From contig CAUYUJ010003052.1 of assembly GCA_963575745.1 (NCBI GenBank), positions 27,501-82,680 on the forward strand: 55,180 nt of DNA, given 5' to 3'. Below, piece by piece: positions 10,249-20,344 of this stretch (position 1 is the first letter of the stretch; the number at the start of each line of letters is the position of its first letter). This stretch comes from Prorocentrum cordatum. Taxonomy: Eukaryota > Sar > Dinophyceae > Prorocentrales > Prorocentraceae. Made by a program: the position numbers and the translations under genes. The notes below the pieces were generated by a model that did not search any database, had not been told where the DNA came from, and was given only the letters and a program-made list of their open reading frames with translations.

Positions 10249-10779
10249 GTCTGCCATATCTCACGCAGGAGGAATGCCGGGGATGGTCCGAGTCGAGGCC
10301 CTCTTTCCCTCGCCAGGCCGCGCCAACGAGCGCCCATCCCGGCACTCCTCGCGGGCCCTTCTCGGGCCCGGGCCCGGCGCGGCGCGCGCCAGCCCCCACG
10401 CCTTCTGCATGCTCGAGCCAGGGCGCGCCGGCGGAGGACACCAGGGGCGCGGCCCGCTGTTCTCGAGCTTCCGCCTGTCGATCGTGGATCGCTTGGGATC
10501 GGATCGAGGTCGCTGTTCGGAGGCATGTCTTGTGCCCCCGGTCCGGGGCGCGCCCTGGCTCAAGGGCCCTAGACGGCAGCGGAAGCGCAGGGATGAGATG
10601 GGGGACATGGCGAGATAACAAGGAGAGTCGAGAGGGATCACGCAAGACAGTAAATGCAGCTAAACGGTGAGAGGCTGGGCGGTTGAAACTGCCAGTTCCC
10701 CAGGTTGGCTCCGCCCTCGCTTCATGCTGCCCTTGCCACCCTCCACCCTCGCGCTTTCTCCGCGCACCGCCTCGACGAG
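10249..10779. other. GC-rich intronic sequence, nothing recognised
   Basis: Mixed GC-rich sequence between the TCC array and the dioxygenase exon. Several frames are open, but none shows a recognisable motif. Confidence 0.3.
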
Positions 10780-10879
10780 GCATCACGACCTCGTCGATCG
10801 GGAGTACGCGGCCGCGTACTTCGACAACTGCGGTCCCCGCGTCCTCACGTTCATGACGTACCTCACCGACGTGGAGGAG
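10780..10879 (+). CDS. prolyl 4-hydroxylase-type dioxygenase, exon piece 2 (HxD)
   Basis: This 100-base exon starts with one base completing Arg and then encodes HHDLVDREY, followed by NCGPRVLTFMTYLTDVEE. HHD is the HxD iron-binding motif, and GPRVLTF.TYL..VEE is the conserved core of the double-stranded beta-helix. The acceptor is AG|G (10778-10780). The exon ends in AG before GC at 10880, another GC donor, in phase 0. Family members continue directly with GGET-FP, and that piece is not found downstream. The exon is too short and too conserved to be explained by the low-complexity sequence around it. Confidence 0.85.
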
Positions 10880-11274
10880 GCCAGGCCATCGTCGCAGGGT
10901 CCGTCTCCCTCTGGTCGATTCGATTCGCTATCGGTTCAGGCTGGCTGGGCCCGATTTGGTTCCGATTGCCCGACGATCCGATGCGGCCCGATGCCTGCAT
11001 GGCGCTGCTGTACGTCCTGACGTTGCCGGTACTGTTTGATCTCGACTCCGTGCCGATGCAGCTCGAACCCAAGCACGTTCTGGCTCGATCCGGCTTCCGA
11101 CTCGATGCCGACTGACGCTGCCTTGGGGTTCCACGGGTGGGGCCTCTGGTCGTCGGGCCGTTCGCACTCGTTGGGGCGCCGCGGAGTCCATTCGTGAGGC
11201 TCGCCGAGGCCGGAGGAGTCCCCTCTCCTGCGCTCCCGATCCGCTCCCGGCGCTCCCGATGCGACCCGCACTCC

Positions 11275-11574
11275 CTTCCTCCTCCTCCTCCTCCTCCTCC
11301 TCCTCCTCCTCCTCCTCCTCCTCCCTCCTCCTCCTCCTCCTCCTCCTCCTCCTCCTCCTCCTCCTCCTCCTCATCCTCCTCCTCCTCCTCCTCCTCCCTC
11401 CTCATCCTCCTCCTCCTCCTCCCCGCCTCCTCCCCTCCTCCTCCTCCTCCTCCTCCTCCTCCTCCTCCTCCTCCTCCTCCTTCCTCCTCCTCCTCCTCCT
11501 CCTCCTCCTCCCGTCCTCCTCCTCCTCCTCCCCTCCTCCTCCTCCTCCTCCTCCTCCTCCTCCTCCTCCTCCTT
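11275..11574. repeat. long TCC array
   Basis: About 300 bp of almost uninterrupted TCC, one of the longest pure arrays in the window. It abuts the LINE 3' fragment, so the element is truncated exactly at the array. Confidence 0.97.
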
Positions 11575-11927
11575 GATCGGGATCGTTATTTACGACAAGG
11601 CAACGATTGGGCTGATAAGACGGCCAAGGAAGCGGTACTCTTGCATCCTTTGCCGTCGTCCGCCGATCTCGAGGGCCTTGATCGCGATGTTGCTGTTGCC
11701 AGAGCTGTTGGCCGACTAGGGGCCAGCTCGAGGACGGGTCCTTTATTTGTATTTGCCACAAGTGCGGTTATATGACGTCGGGGGGCCAATTGCGGAACCT
11801 CGATAAGAAGTGTGAGCCAGACAAGGTGGCCACACACAGCAATCCGTGGATTAAGTTGAAAAAGGGACTCCATCCAAAAAAGAGTGGGGTCTCCGTCGAT
11901 TTAAGCACGTTTTGCCATCTCTGAGTG
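11575..11927 (+). pseudogene. LINE 3' end: RNase H tail and zinc knuckle
   Basis: RQGNDWADKTAKEAVLLHP matches the last part of the RNase H domain of LINE ORF2 ('GN..AD..AK.ga..H'), including the Asp of the active site. After a frameshift near 11715 the sequence continues as CHKCGYMTSGGQLRN with a later Cys (DKKCEP), a C-terminal zinc-binding motif. It ends at a stop (FCHL) near 11925. The 5' part is missing and replaced by the TCC array, as expected for a 5'-truncated insertion or a microsatellite expansion. It cannot be the end of LINE-A, since a dioxygenase exon lies between them. Confidence 0.65.
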
Positions 11928-12081
11928 CTATGCCCTGTTTGCACAGTGCAAGGCACACTCGCTGGTCCGTTCCGTTCGTTGTCAGTTCGATCGGTCACGG
12001 CTCAGTTTACTGATGTCCCTCAGGGCCTCGCCCACCCTGAGTGGTGTATGTGGGCTGCAGCATGGTCCCATGCAAAAAAAA

Positions 12082-12107
12082 TCCTCCTCCTCCTCCTCCT
12101 CCTCCTC
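12082..12107. repeat. TCC array running into assembly gap
   Basis: A TCC run begins after an A8 stretch and continues to the first N, so the gap probably arises from an unresolved longer TCC array. Confidence 0.9.
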
Positions 12108-12207
12108 NNNNNNNNNNNNNNNNNNNNNNNNNNNNNNNNNNNNNNNNNNNNNNNNNNNNNNNNNNNNNNNNNNNNNNNNNNNNNNNNNNNNNNNNNNNNN
12201 NNNNNNN
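12108..12207. other. assembly gap (100 N)
   Basis: Exactly 100 N, the usual placeholder for a gap of unknown size. Sequence to the left is TCC array; to the right the 84-bp satellite starts at once. Confidence 0.99.
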
Positions 12208-12862
12208 TGCTGCACATTTTGAAAGTGAACGTGCGCGGCGCTAAGGCGAGAGTCGCATTTTGAAAACGATCCGCCCTCAATGCGAACGTGCGCGGCGCTA
12301 AGGCGAGAACCAAATTTTGAAAACCATTCGACTTCAATGCGTGAAGCTCTTGCGAACTTTACGAGTGTCCGCTTCGCTCGGCCAAGAGCCACATTTTGAA
12401 ACGAACCGGCCTCAATGCGTGAAGCTCTGTCAAGTTTTTACAACGAGTGTGCGCGGCATTACGGCGAAAACCACATTTTGAAAACGACTCGCCCTCAATC
12501 CGCGAAACTCTCGTACGTGTTTGCAAACGAATGTGCGCGGTGCAAAGGCGAGAGCCATATCTTGAAAACGAACCGCCCTCCGTCTGTGAAGATGTTGCAA
12601 ATGAGTAATATTTAATCCGAATGTCCGCGGCGCTAACGCGAGAGCCGCATTTTGAAAACGACCCGCCCTCAATCCGTGAAGCTCGTACAGTTTTCACAAC
12701 GAATGTGAGCGGCGCGAACGCGAGAGCTACATTTTGAAAACCACCCGCCCTCCATCTACGAAGTTCTTCAAGATTTTTGCGTCGATTGTGTGCGGTGCTA
12801 CGGCGAGAACCACATTTTGAAAACTACCCGCCCTCCATTTGTGAAACTGTTCTCATCTTTGA
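12208..12862. repeat. 84-bp satellite block 1 (first composite array)
   Basis: About eight copies of a 77-90-bp unit with consensus parts GTGCGCGGCGCTAAGGCGAG, CCACATTTTGAAAACGA and CCGCCCTCAATCCGTGAAGC. Units start near 12231, 12288, 12365, 12449, 12532, 12622, 12706 and 12790. The same unit recurs at 13390-13715, 40828-41235 and 41760-42060. Confidence 0.9.
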
Positions 12863-13031
12863 GGCTTCAGGATCATTAGTGGTGAGGAAGTCTCAGTTGA
12901 AACACCTGGCTCGCCCTTTCGACCGGCCTCGGGGTGCGACAGTAATTGAGGAGGGCGAGGGGGAGGAGGAGGAGGAGGAGGAGGAGGAGGAGGAGGAGGA
13001 GGAGGAGCAGGAGGAGGAGAAGGAGGAGGAG
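12863..13031. repeat. composite repeat linker plus GGA array, copy 1
   Basis: The linker starts GCTTCAGGATCATTAGTGG and contains CCTCGGGGTGCGACAG. It is followed by a GGA array at 12955-13031. The same linker-then-GGA order recurs at 13719, 41239 and 42066. Confidence 0.85.
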
Positions 13032-13329
13032 GACCAGTGCAAACCCACGAGCCATCGACGACGTTGGAATACACCCTCCCTCCAAGCTCCCTCTTCATAG
13101 GCTCCTACAACGGTTCAAGTCCATTGAGGGAGCTGCCTCGTTTGAAGGCAACCATTTGAAGACCCTGAAGTATACCAAAACATTGTTCTCGGAATTCCAA
13201 CGCCCCGGATCAACCTGATTGTTGCGTCTTGACGATCCTGGATCGTGCCAGGACGCCGTTCGTGGGATTTACACTCCGCGAATCAACGTAACTGTTGTGC
13301 CTGCAAAATTTGAAATCCTTCCAAAACGT
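13032..13329. repeat. composite repeat tail, copy 1
   Basis: It starts GACCAGTGCAAACCCACG, has AATACACCCTCCCTCCAAG, and later contains two blocks related to AATCAACGTGACTGTTGCG (near 13205 and 13281). The same tail follows the GGA arrays at 40497 and 41417 and lies inverted at 208-303. Confidence 0.8.
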
Positions 13330-13718
13330 TATTTATGATACGTTGCTCGTGGGGATCCGTGAAACCCTTCCAATGTTTAGACACGACTGTGCGCGGCGCT
13401 AAGGCGAGAACCAAATCTTGAAAAAGGAACCGCGCTCAATCCGTGAAAGCCTGGAAACTTTTTGAAACGAATGTGCGCGGTGCTAAGCGAAGGCGAGAAC
13501 CACATGTTGAAAACGTGTGATCCTCAATCCGTGAAGCCCTTGCATTTTTTTTGAACTAATGTGCGCGGCGCTAAGGCGAGAGCCACATTTTGAAAACGGG
13601 TGATCCTCAATCCGTGAAGGTTTTGCAAAGTTTAATTAGAATGTGCGCGGCGCTAGGGCGTGAGCCACATGTTGAAAACCACCCGCCCTCCATCTGTGAA
13701 GCTGTTGCCATCCAAAAT
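13330..13718. repeat. 84-bp satellite block 2
   Basis: Four to five units (starts near 13390, 13472, 13560, 13645) of the same satellite as at 12208-12862. Confidence 0.9.
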
Positions 13719-13875
13719 GCTTCAGGATCATAAATGGTGAGGAAATCTGTTGCGAAACGACCGGCCCGCTTCAACAACTGGCCTCGGGGTGCGACAGGGG
13801 GATTTTTTTTATAACGAAAAATATTGGAGGAGGAGGAGGAGGTGGAGGAGGAGGAGGAGGAGGAGGAGGACGAGG
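13719..13875. repeat. composite repeat linker plus GGA array, copy 2 (truncated)
   Basis: The linker starts GCTTCAGGATCATAAATGG, 856 bp after copy 1. It is followed by an AT-rich bit (TTTTTTTTATAACGAAAAAT) and a GGA array, then breaks off into unrelated sequence at about 13875. Confidence 0.85.
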
Positions 13876-14175
13876 CGAATCGAGGGGGTAGGAGGTCGGC
13901 CAGTACAAGCGCGCCTTCCTGGGCATTCCTACCGGGGACGCCTGGGAGCGCTGGCAGGCTGGACATGGGGCGAGAGCACCGCCATGTGCACCGCAGCGAG
14001 GTTTTTAACCCGGGACCGTGGCCATCCCGACCAAGAGTGAAGCCAGCACGGAGGCGAGACCACGGTTCCTGAATGATTCGGGAGGGAAGCTCGAGCGAAG
14101 CAGTTGCCGGACTGAACGCGCCCTGGCTTCCCGTCCCCCCCCCCCCCCAGTTGGACTCCTCTGTGGTCCTTTTAC
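13876..14175. other. unassigned sequence
   Basis: No family recognised. A GGAGGCGAGACCACG string near 14050 superficially matches the missing dioxygenase exon but is followed by a stop codon. Confidence 0.3.
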
Positions 14176-14275
14176 GGTGGGGGCGTTCGTGAAGGAACGT
14201 GCCCAAGAGGCTTCAGCTCCTGGAGGGTTCATGGTCTGATGAGGGCGGCGGTGATATCCGTGGTCAGTTCACGAT
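14176..14275 (+). repeat. dispersed repeat with conserved ORF end, copy 2
   Basis: This is the second copy of the element at 9449-9550, with ACGGTGGGGGCGTTCGTGA and CGGCGGTGATATCC. It reads TVGAFVKERAQEAS and then a stop. Confidence 0.55.
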
Positions 14276-14547
14276 GGGAATTCCGCCAGCTTCCAGACCC
14301 TGGCTTCCTTATCCAACGCTTCCTTATCCAATGCCCTCACCGTGCCGCTGTGAGAACCCTCCCGCGAAACGCTGCTAGGGAGCTGTGCGATGCGTCCCAG
14401 CGGGGGTGCCACCTGCAGGCGAACTCTGCGCGGCGCCGAGGCGAGAGCGCGACATGTTGCTTGCCCGCGCTCGACCCTGCTGCCGGCGAAGTGGCGAGCG
14501 AAAAAGGAGCGCCATGCTCAAGCTCAGCCACGCGCAGGGGGGGGGAT

Positions 14548-14615
14548 AGGGTGGAGGGGGGAAGGCTTCTTGGAAGCAGCCTCCTTCTAAGAAGCCTTCC
14601 CCCGTCTCCCTACCC
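14548..14615. repeat. hairpin element
   Basis: GGGGGAAGGCTTCTTGGAAG is followed after a 7-base loop by its near-perfect complement. The same GGGGGAAGGCTTCTTGGA motif begins a longer, looser palindromic stretch at about 31910-32010. Confidence 0.7.
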
Positions 14616-14996
14616 CATCTGTGCGCGCCTCCAACGCGCGGGAGCTCAATTTTCAGGAAACCCAGCGCGGCGCCGAGGCGATAACGGTATTTCGCCCTTT
14701 CGTGCGCGCGCGATGTGCGCGCAGTCCCACACCTCCCACCTATGTCTGCAGCGCCGACGACAAACACCGTCCATGTTGAGAAGGCAAGCGTAGGCAGTGT
14801 ATTGTTGTCGATTGGTCGGATGCAAGGGTCGGGATGCGGGGGCTATCGGCCGGCTAGGCGGCAGCGCGAGTGTGTGTATATATGTATAATGAAGCAAGCG
14901 GAATGGGTCATCAAGGAGCTGGCCCACCCTTGCCCCCAGAAGCCCTTGACACAGCTGGGAAGGGCAGGGTCCTGTCATTTCTTAAGGGAGATGTGC

Positions 14997-15000
<4 letters not shown>

Positions 15001-15029
<29 letters not shown>

Positions 15030-15030
15030 T
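15001..15030. repeat. AT dinucleotide microsatellite
   Basis: An uninterrupted AT/TA run in an unusually AT-rich patch (14870-15260) of an otherwise GC-rich window. Confidence 0.95.
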
Positions 15031-15082
15031 TCACACTGCAGGAACCAATACATATGATACATCTGTGGATAAGTATATTCCG

Positions 15083-15246
15083 AGCATTTTCTTTGGGTGG
15101 AGGGCAAATTGTGAAATCTGAAATGCCGTTTCGACGGATGTTCGAGGCTTGAATCTGCAAACGGTGAATCACAAGACGGATTGATTTTCGAGGTGCAGGA
15201 GCCCATTTGGATTTCACCCTGAGCCCTCCACCCTAAGAAAATGTTT
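15083..15246. mobile_element. MITE-like element with ~36-bp inverted repeats
   Basis: The left arm AGCATTTTCTTTGGGTGGAG continues to GTGAAATC. The right arm is GATTTCACCCTGAGCCCTCC, continuing to AAGAAAATGTTT. The arms pair over about 36 bp with few mismatches around an AT-richer core of about 90 bp. No coding capacity and no clear target duplication. Confidence 0.6.
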
Positions 15247-15414
15247 AGATAATGCAATTTCAGTTTATAAAAATGTATGCAATACAGAGGAGCCACAATT
15301 CCGTCCAATGCGCCCGAGGAGGCGCCGATACCCCTGCGGCATCAGTTGCCAGACGTCTCGATTGCGGGCAGACGTCTTCTCGGGACGTGCCGCTCAGGAG
15401 CGCACGGCCGAGAG

Positions 15415-15835
15415 GAGGCTCAGAGGAGGCTCAGAGGAGGATGGAAGAGGATGGAAGCGGATGCAGAAGGCGGTGGAGGAGGAGGAGGGGGATGGAGGAG
15501 GAGGAGGAGGAGGATGAGGATGAGGAGGAGGTGGAGGAGGAGGTGGAGGAGGAGGAGGAGGCGGAGGAGGAAGATGATGATGATGATGAGGAGGAGGAGG
15601 AGGAGAGGAGGAAGAAAACGAGGATGAGTTGCTGAGAAACAGGAAGAGGGGGATGGAGGAGGATGATGATGAGGAGGAGGAGGAGGAGGAAGAGGAGGAG
15701 GAGGAGGGGGAGGAGGAGGAGGAGGAAGACGAGGATGAGGAGCAGGAGGAATGAGGCGGAGGAACGAGGAGGATGATGATGATGAGGAGGAGGAGGAGGA
15801 GGACGAGGAGGAGCAGGATAATGATAATGAGAAGG
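15415..15835. repeat. GGA/GAT array
   Basis: Imperfect GGA triplets with GATGAT patches over about 420 bp. Confidence 0.95.
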
Positions 15836-16095
15836 AGGGACACGGATTGGGAAGGAGAGGAAGATGTATGCGTGGGGGGTGGATGGATCAATGGACGGAC
15901 GCAAATAATGATGTTTTGCTACCCTGAGGGGGGCGCGACCCGCTTCGTCCACCTCGATGTGGACGTGGTTCCGAAGGCCCGGTCGGCACGCTGCCGCGCT
16001 CCTTCCGCTTGCTCCTGCTCCGTCCTTTCCTCAGGATTTCATATGCTCCTCCCGAGGGCCATCCCTTTCTTTCTCTATGTATCCTCAGTTTTCCC

Positions 16096-16592
16096 CTCCC
16101 CCTGCTCCTCCTCCTCCTCCTCCTCCTCCTCCGTTCTTCTTCTTCTTCTTCTTCTTCTTCTTCCGCCTCCTCTTTTCCTCCTCCTCCTCCTCCTCCTCCT
16201 CCTCCCTCCCTCCCTCCCTCCCTCCCTCCCTCCCTCCCTCCTCCCTCTCCATTCTCGTCCTCGTCCCTCCTCCTCATCCCTTCTGCCTCCTGCCTTCTCT
16301 CTTGTGCTACTTCTTCCTCTTGCTCCTCCTCCTTTCTCCTCTCCTGCCTCTTCCCCTGTCCTCCTCGACGTGACGCTTTGTCCGTCCGTCCTTTCTCTTC
16401 TTCTCTCACATTCCTGCGTCCTTCTCTCCTCCCTCCTCTCCTCCCTTGCCCCCACCCCACCCTCCCCCCCCCTATCAGCCTCCTTCTTTCTCTCTCCTCA
16501 TGCCCGTCTCTTCCTATCCCTCCTCTCTCCTCCTCCTCCTCCTCCTCCTCCTCCTCCTCCTCCTCCTCCTTCTCCTCCTCCTCCTCTTCCTC
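16096..16592. repeat. TCC/TTC/TCCC pyrimidine tract
   Basis: Blocks of TCC, TTC (16135-16162) and TCCC (16201-16240) interrupted by mixed C/T sequence, directly upstream of LINE-B. Confidence 0.95.
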
Positions 16593-16599
16593 CTCTCAA

Positions 16600-17147
16600 G
16601 CTCATTATGGCTCGAAGGGGGCTGTCTCACCAGGGCCAGGACATCCTAGTGCTGTACCAACTTGTGCCAGCTTGAGCGCCCTTTGCAGGGACAAAGGTAG
16701 GATTAATTTTCTTCCTTCAGCACGGCGCGGCCATGGTGCCTGCGCTGCCGTGTCATGCTATGCTGATGGGGATACTCCTCCTTGGCGCCAGCCGAGTCAA
16801 GCATGCAGCTGGGCTTGCGCAGTGTGTGGGGGGTGCCGTAAACAATTTTGCTACGTGGTGGCATTGTAAGCATCTAAGCATTGCGATCTATCAGGCTGGA
16901 ATTTTCTCAGGAGTGGCCGCGCTCGTGGGCCACCTGGTCGACGCAGTCGTCTTGGGAAACAAAGGTTCAGGAGCTGCCTCAGGCGGTGACAAAGGGTTCG
17001 GCAAACACAGTGATGCAGGCTCCCTTCCCCTTCATGCAGATCGTCAGTTCCGAGGTGAACGCTGAGTTTGGTGTCAAAGCGTCGCTGGACATCAAGGAGC
17101 TGGAGGGTATCGTCCTCACGCTTCGCCGTCACGGGGATGAGGATTGA
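16600..17147 (+). pseudogene. LINE-B ORF1 first part with zinc finger
   Basis: The frame ending near 16869 carries WACAVCGGCRKQFC followed, after a frameshift or stop, by a SKHC-like pair. This is a CxxC...C...C pattern like the zinc fingers in ORF1 proteins of large LINE-type elements. The frame of 16881-17147 (QEWPRSWATW, then VQELPQAV, DIKELEGIV) continues as a Trp- and Leu-rich stretch and ends at a stop. Frameshifts separate the pieces. ORF1 proteins bind element RNA and accompany the polymerase. The assignment rests on the zinc motif and position upstream of the endonuclease. Confidence 0.45.
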
Positions 17148-17179
17148 GAGGCGAGTAAACTATCCAGCACCACAAGAAG

Positions 17180-17935
17180 ATGCCAGCTCCCGCCGGTGCC
17201 CCGCTCCAACAGAGGGCCAACGGCGCTTTCAACGACCCTTTGATCACAAGCGCTGTGCAGTGTTCGAAGATGCAGCCCGGCGTCGAGAAGCAACGTGGGA
17301 GGGCTCGTGCATTAAACGAGGAGGTGACAACGACAGAGGCGTTTCACCGCAGTCTGGTTAAGGAGCTCCACACAGCTGTCAACGTTGAACCTACCCAGTC
17401 TGCTACCCTGGACGTGGCTGATCGTCTGTCTAGCAAATGCGCGAACACCACCATCAGTATCGAAGGCTTGCTCGGCCACGGTGAGGACGGCATTGCTCTC
17501 ACGACCGAGGGCCGTGAGGAACCAGATCGTAGGGCCATGCGGCCCAGAACGGCTCTCAAGCAAGCGGTGGTGGCCTTGTCTGGAGAGAATCGGAGGGCAG
17601 CGGGCGAGTACAGAGCGGAGCAGAAAGTGCCACTGGCCAGGCTCCGCAGCAAGCGCGCCCGCACCGACGCACCAGGAGCGCCAGTGACCACGACTCTCGC
17701 AGGTGACGGCGGTGGGGGAGCCCCGGCCGCGCCTGCGGCCCCCGAGGACGAGGATGCGGGGACGGGGAAGGGGAGTGCGGGCAGCGCTGGGGCCAGCGGC
17801 GATGCTGGCGGTGGCCTTGCTCCTGCCGCTGACGCCCAAGCCTGCCGTGCCAGCATTGTTACAAGCAGTTCCCCCCCTGCTCCGTCAGCTGCTCAGCCAG
17901 GGCGCAGTGAATCTCAAGGAAACGTGTTTAGGGAG
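17180..17935 (+). pseudogene. LINE-B ORF1 second part (coiled-coil-like)
   Basis: It starts MPAPAGAPLQQRANGAF and runs about 170 residues of charged, probably helical sequence (VEKQRGRARALNEEVTTTEA, SLVKELHTAV, DVADRLSSK). An Ala/Gly/Pro/Asp-rich tail follows. It lies between the zinc-finger part and the endonuclease. No catalytic motif is present. Sense-strand codon choice is mixed rather than triplet-repetitive, so this is a genuine former coding region. Confidence 0.45.
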
Positions 17936-18159
17936 CCCTTCTCTTCGGAGGTTGCCGGGGGGTCCCCTGAGCTTCACCAGGTTCTCGGCGAGGGCCCGTG
18001 CTGCCTTTTCAAGGTTTCTTCGAGGCCCAGTGTGTGTGTGTGTGTGGCTAAGGTTTGTCCGTGTGCTCCGCAGAGGAACTCTGGTCGGGTCTCCAGTTGT
18101 GTCCCCTTTTCAGTCCCCCTTTCCGGAGCCCAAATGCGGAGATTTTGAGTTGCGGTTTC

Positions 18160-18834
18160 AAGCTTGTAGTGCCACGTCTTGGGGTCCACTTTACAGGATG
18201 GCTCGCTCAGTCCCAAACGTGTCGTGTGTCCATGGACATCAGCTGTCCAGCGAAGCAGCATGCGCGGAGGCGGCTTCGTGGTGCTTGCGCGTTGCCTGGA
18301 AAGCCGCCTATCCCCAGCGAGGGCAGGTCAGGGCGAGGGCAGCTCAGGTGGAGTTTCTCTGCTGTGCTTGCGTACCTTGGATTCTACGATCGTCCGAATG
18401 GATGCGAGATTGTCCCAAGTCGCGCCGTCGGAGGATTCGCTCACTTGCCGGGAAATACGCAGGATATTTTCGTTGCTTCAGTGATTCTGTATCATTCCAG
18501 AGGTCCTTGGACGAGGAATGTGGATATACAGAGTTCAGTCGGCGCTACGTCCACCTTGTATGATCGACAGGCCGTGATGGCACGTGACTTCAACATGGGT
18601 CCCGTCGGTATCATTGATAGTGGTTTCCCATATATGTTCCTGGGAGATGTTGTCTTCCCCGAGCGCGAGGGTGCGTGCGGCGCGACTTGTGGCGTGAAAG
18701 TTCTGGACTTCTTCGTGGTCTCGTCTGGTATTTCAATTGTTATCATGGAGCTGGAGGTGGTCCAGACGTTCCAAGATGCATGCGTCGGCTTTCGCCGATC
18801 CGCCGCCCATCCCGCCCATCAAACCGATGGGTGA
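18160..18834 (+). pseudogene. LINE-B endonuclease domain
   Basis: In one frame the sequence reads DIFVASVILYHSRGPW, then VMARDFNMGP and KVLDFFVVSS. These match the 'v.svYl.hs.g', 'aGDFN' and 'lDffvvS' strands of LINE-type endonuclease domains. The Gly of GDFN is Arg here (ARDFN), but Asp and Asn of the metal/phosphate site remain. The N-terminal 'ETH' part is not clear, perhaps lost to frameshifts near 18050-18160. The order ORF1, endonuclease, reverse transcriptase is intact. Function in the active element is target nicking. Confidence 0.7.
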
Positions 18835-19919
18835 TGGTAAGTGCCCCATGCTTCGAACTGTGTTTTGCACGGGGCTGCGGCGCTCGTGGATTCGATCGGG
18901 CCCGGGGCTGCGGTGTCCGAGCAGGACCGCGAGCTCTGTGGGTTTTTAAACGTTGGGCGCGTGTGGCGGAACTTGCGGTCGGCGATGCAGCGCATGTTGC
19001 CCTTCCCTATCTGGGGGCGGGATCCAAGGTTCCTAGGTCGCGCTGGGGAGATGCCCTCCAGGGGCGCGGGGTCGCGCGCAGGCTCCCGCAGCTCTATTCC
19101 AGGCCGCGCGCTCCGCCAGTGGATCCTGAGCGCGCTCGACGCTAGGGTTTGTGGCAAGAGGGAGGGCCTGCCGAGAGAGATCCACAGCGAGTCAGATCAG
19201 ATCTCGCTTCTTCCGAGCGGCTGATCCCCGAGTTGCTGGATTTCACCAACTCGGCCGCGGCAAAGGAGGACGCCAGGGAGAGAAAGGAGGGGGGGGGCAT
19301 GTCAGAGGAGGAGGGGGCAGCGCCATGGAGGGTCTCTTGGTCGAGGCTGCAAAGGCTGTTAGGACTGGCCGGCCTGGCGATGCGTTCGCCGACTCTTTTG
19401 GGGGCGTTGAGGAGGCGGACGAAGCCAGTCGAGGTGGCGCCCCCCCCCTGTTCCCGCGCGTGGCACCGCCCTGAGTCGAAAACCTGGTTCATTGTTTGGC
19501 TTGTGTTCCCTTGGGCGGAGGGCGCGGCAGCGAGGCCGCGCGCTCGGGGGCTGCCCGCTCGGGGGCCGGGTCTCGCCGCGGATCCTTCCCGCCGCGAGGT
19601 GCCGCTGGAGGATTTGCTCCGCTGGCGCGGCGCCGCCGCGGCGGGCCGCTCGCGCTGCGGCCGTGGCCCGGTGCCTGAGAGCTCGGAATGAGCTGGCTCC
19701 GATCCAGCGGCGAGCCGGGGGGTGGGCGTGCCCGCCCAGCCCGCGGGCCCGCTGCGGGGTGGGGGCCTCCCGCCACCTTCGGCAGGCCTGGGGCTGCGAT
19801 CTTGGGCCCCCCTGTTCGCGGGGGGAGATCGGGCTTGCACTTGTTTATTCGGGGCGTGGGGGGGCTCGCGGGGGGCCGGGGCTGAGGGGGCGCGTGGGTG
19901 CCGTGCGACCTCGGCCGAT
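18835..19919 (+). pseudogene. LINE-B inter-domain region
   Basis: Reads such as FCTGLRRSWIR, then FKRWARVAELAV and ALPYLGAG, fit the Trp/Arg-rich region that joins endonuclease and polymerase in these elements. From about 19240 the frames become GC-rich, Arg/Ala/Gly-heavy and broken. No catalytic residues are expected here. Confidence 0.4.
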
Positions 19920-20340
19920 CTTGTCCGAGGGTATTGCGCGTGCTGTCTCTTGGAGATGCCTCGCGTGGGCGGCCCGCGGGTGGGCGGGTTTCACGTGTGA
20001 TGCAATTCTTGGATGAGTGACGACTGTGTCAAGGTCCTGTGCCTTCTCATCGCACTGATGGAACCTGTTGCCGCCCTGCTCGTGCAGCTCCAGGTGGTGC
20101 AGCCAGTCCTTCTGATGGGGCCGCGTGGAGGTTGGTGGCTAATCGGCCTCTTCTCCCCCCTTTGCAGAATATGGGGGGGGGGGGGGCTGCCGCAGATGCT
20201 GTGTCCTGTAGTGGGCGGTCGAATTCCAGACCTCTTTATTCTGGACAGTCTGTCGCTTCGGCTAGTGATGTTGTCTGGAGGCGAGGGTTTGGAGCCGAAG
20301 CCGGGGTGGCCAGAGGGGGGTTGCAACTGTCATATCTAAT
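19920..20340 (+). pseudogene. LINE-B reverse transcriptase, N-terminal part
   Basis: The frame 20013-20339 reads LIALMEPVAALLVQLQVVQP, then PRGGWWLIGLFSPLCRIW. This matches the fingers region of LINE reverse transcriptases ('lpkp.GGwRpIgLl..lyRlW'). Similarity stops at about 20340, where CTTGGGG repeats begin, before catalytic motif A. It is therefore interrupted, not merely decayed. Confidence 0.7.
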
Positions 20341-20344
20341 GGCC

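Larger units (their letters stand above)
762..10779 (+). other. inferred 10-kb GC-AG intron of the dioxygenase gene
   Basis: It starts GCTCGC and ends CGACGAG. It is inferred from matching phase and protein continuity of the flanking exon pieces. It holds a TCC array, LINE-A split by a repeat/foldback insertion, a dispersed repeat with a conserved ORF end at 9.45 kb, and GGA/TCC arrays. No transcript evidence is available here. Confidence 0.6.

Noticed and set aside
9462-10786. Long open frames on both strands (309-354 codons)
   Set aside because: They run through opposing GGA and TCC arrays and are Gly/Arg/Glu or Pro/Ser/Leu artefacts.
14048-14090. GGAGGCGAGACCACG as the missing GGET exon of the dioxygenase
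   Set aside because: No proper AG directly before the Gly codons, no F-P after Thr, and a stop codon (TGA) follows two codons later.
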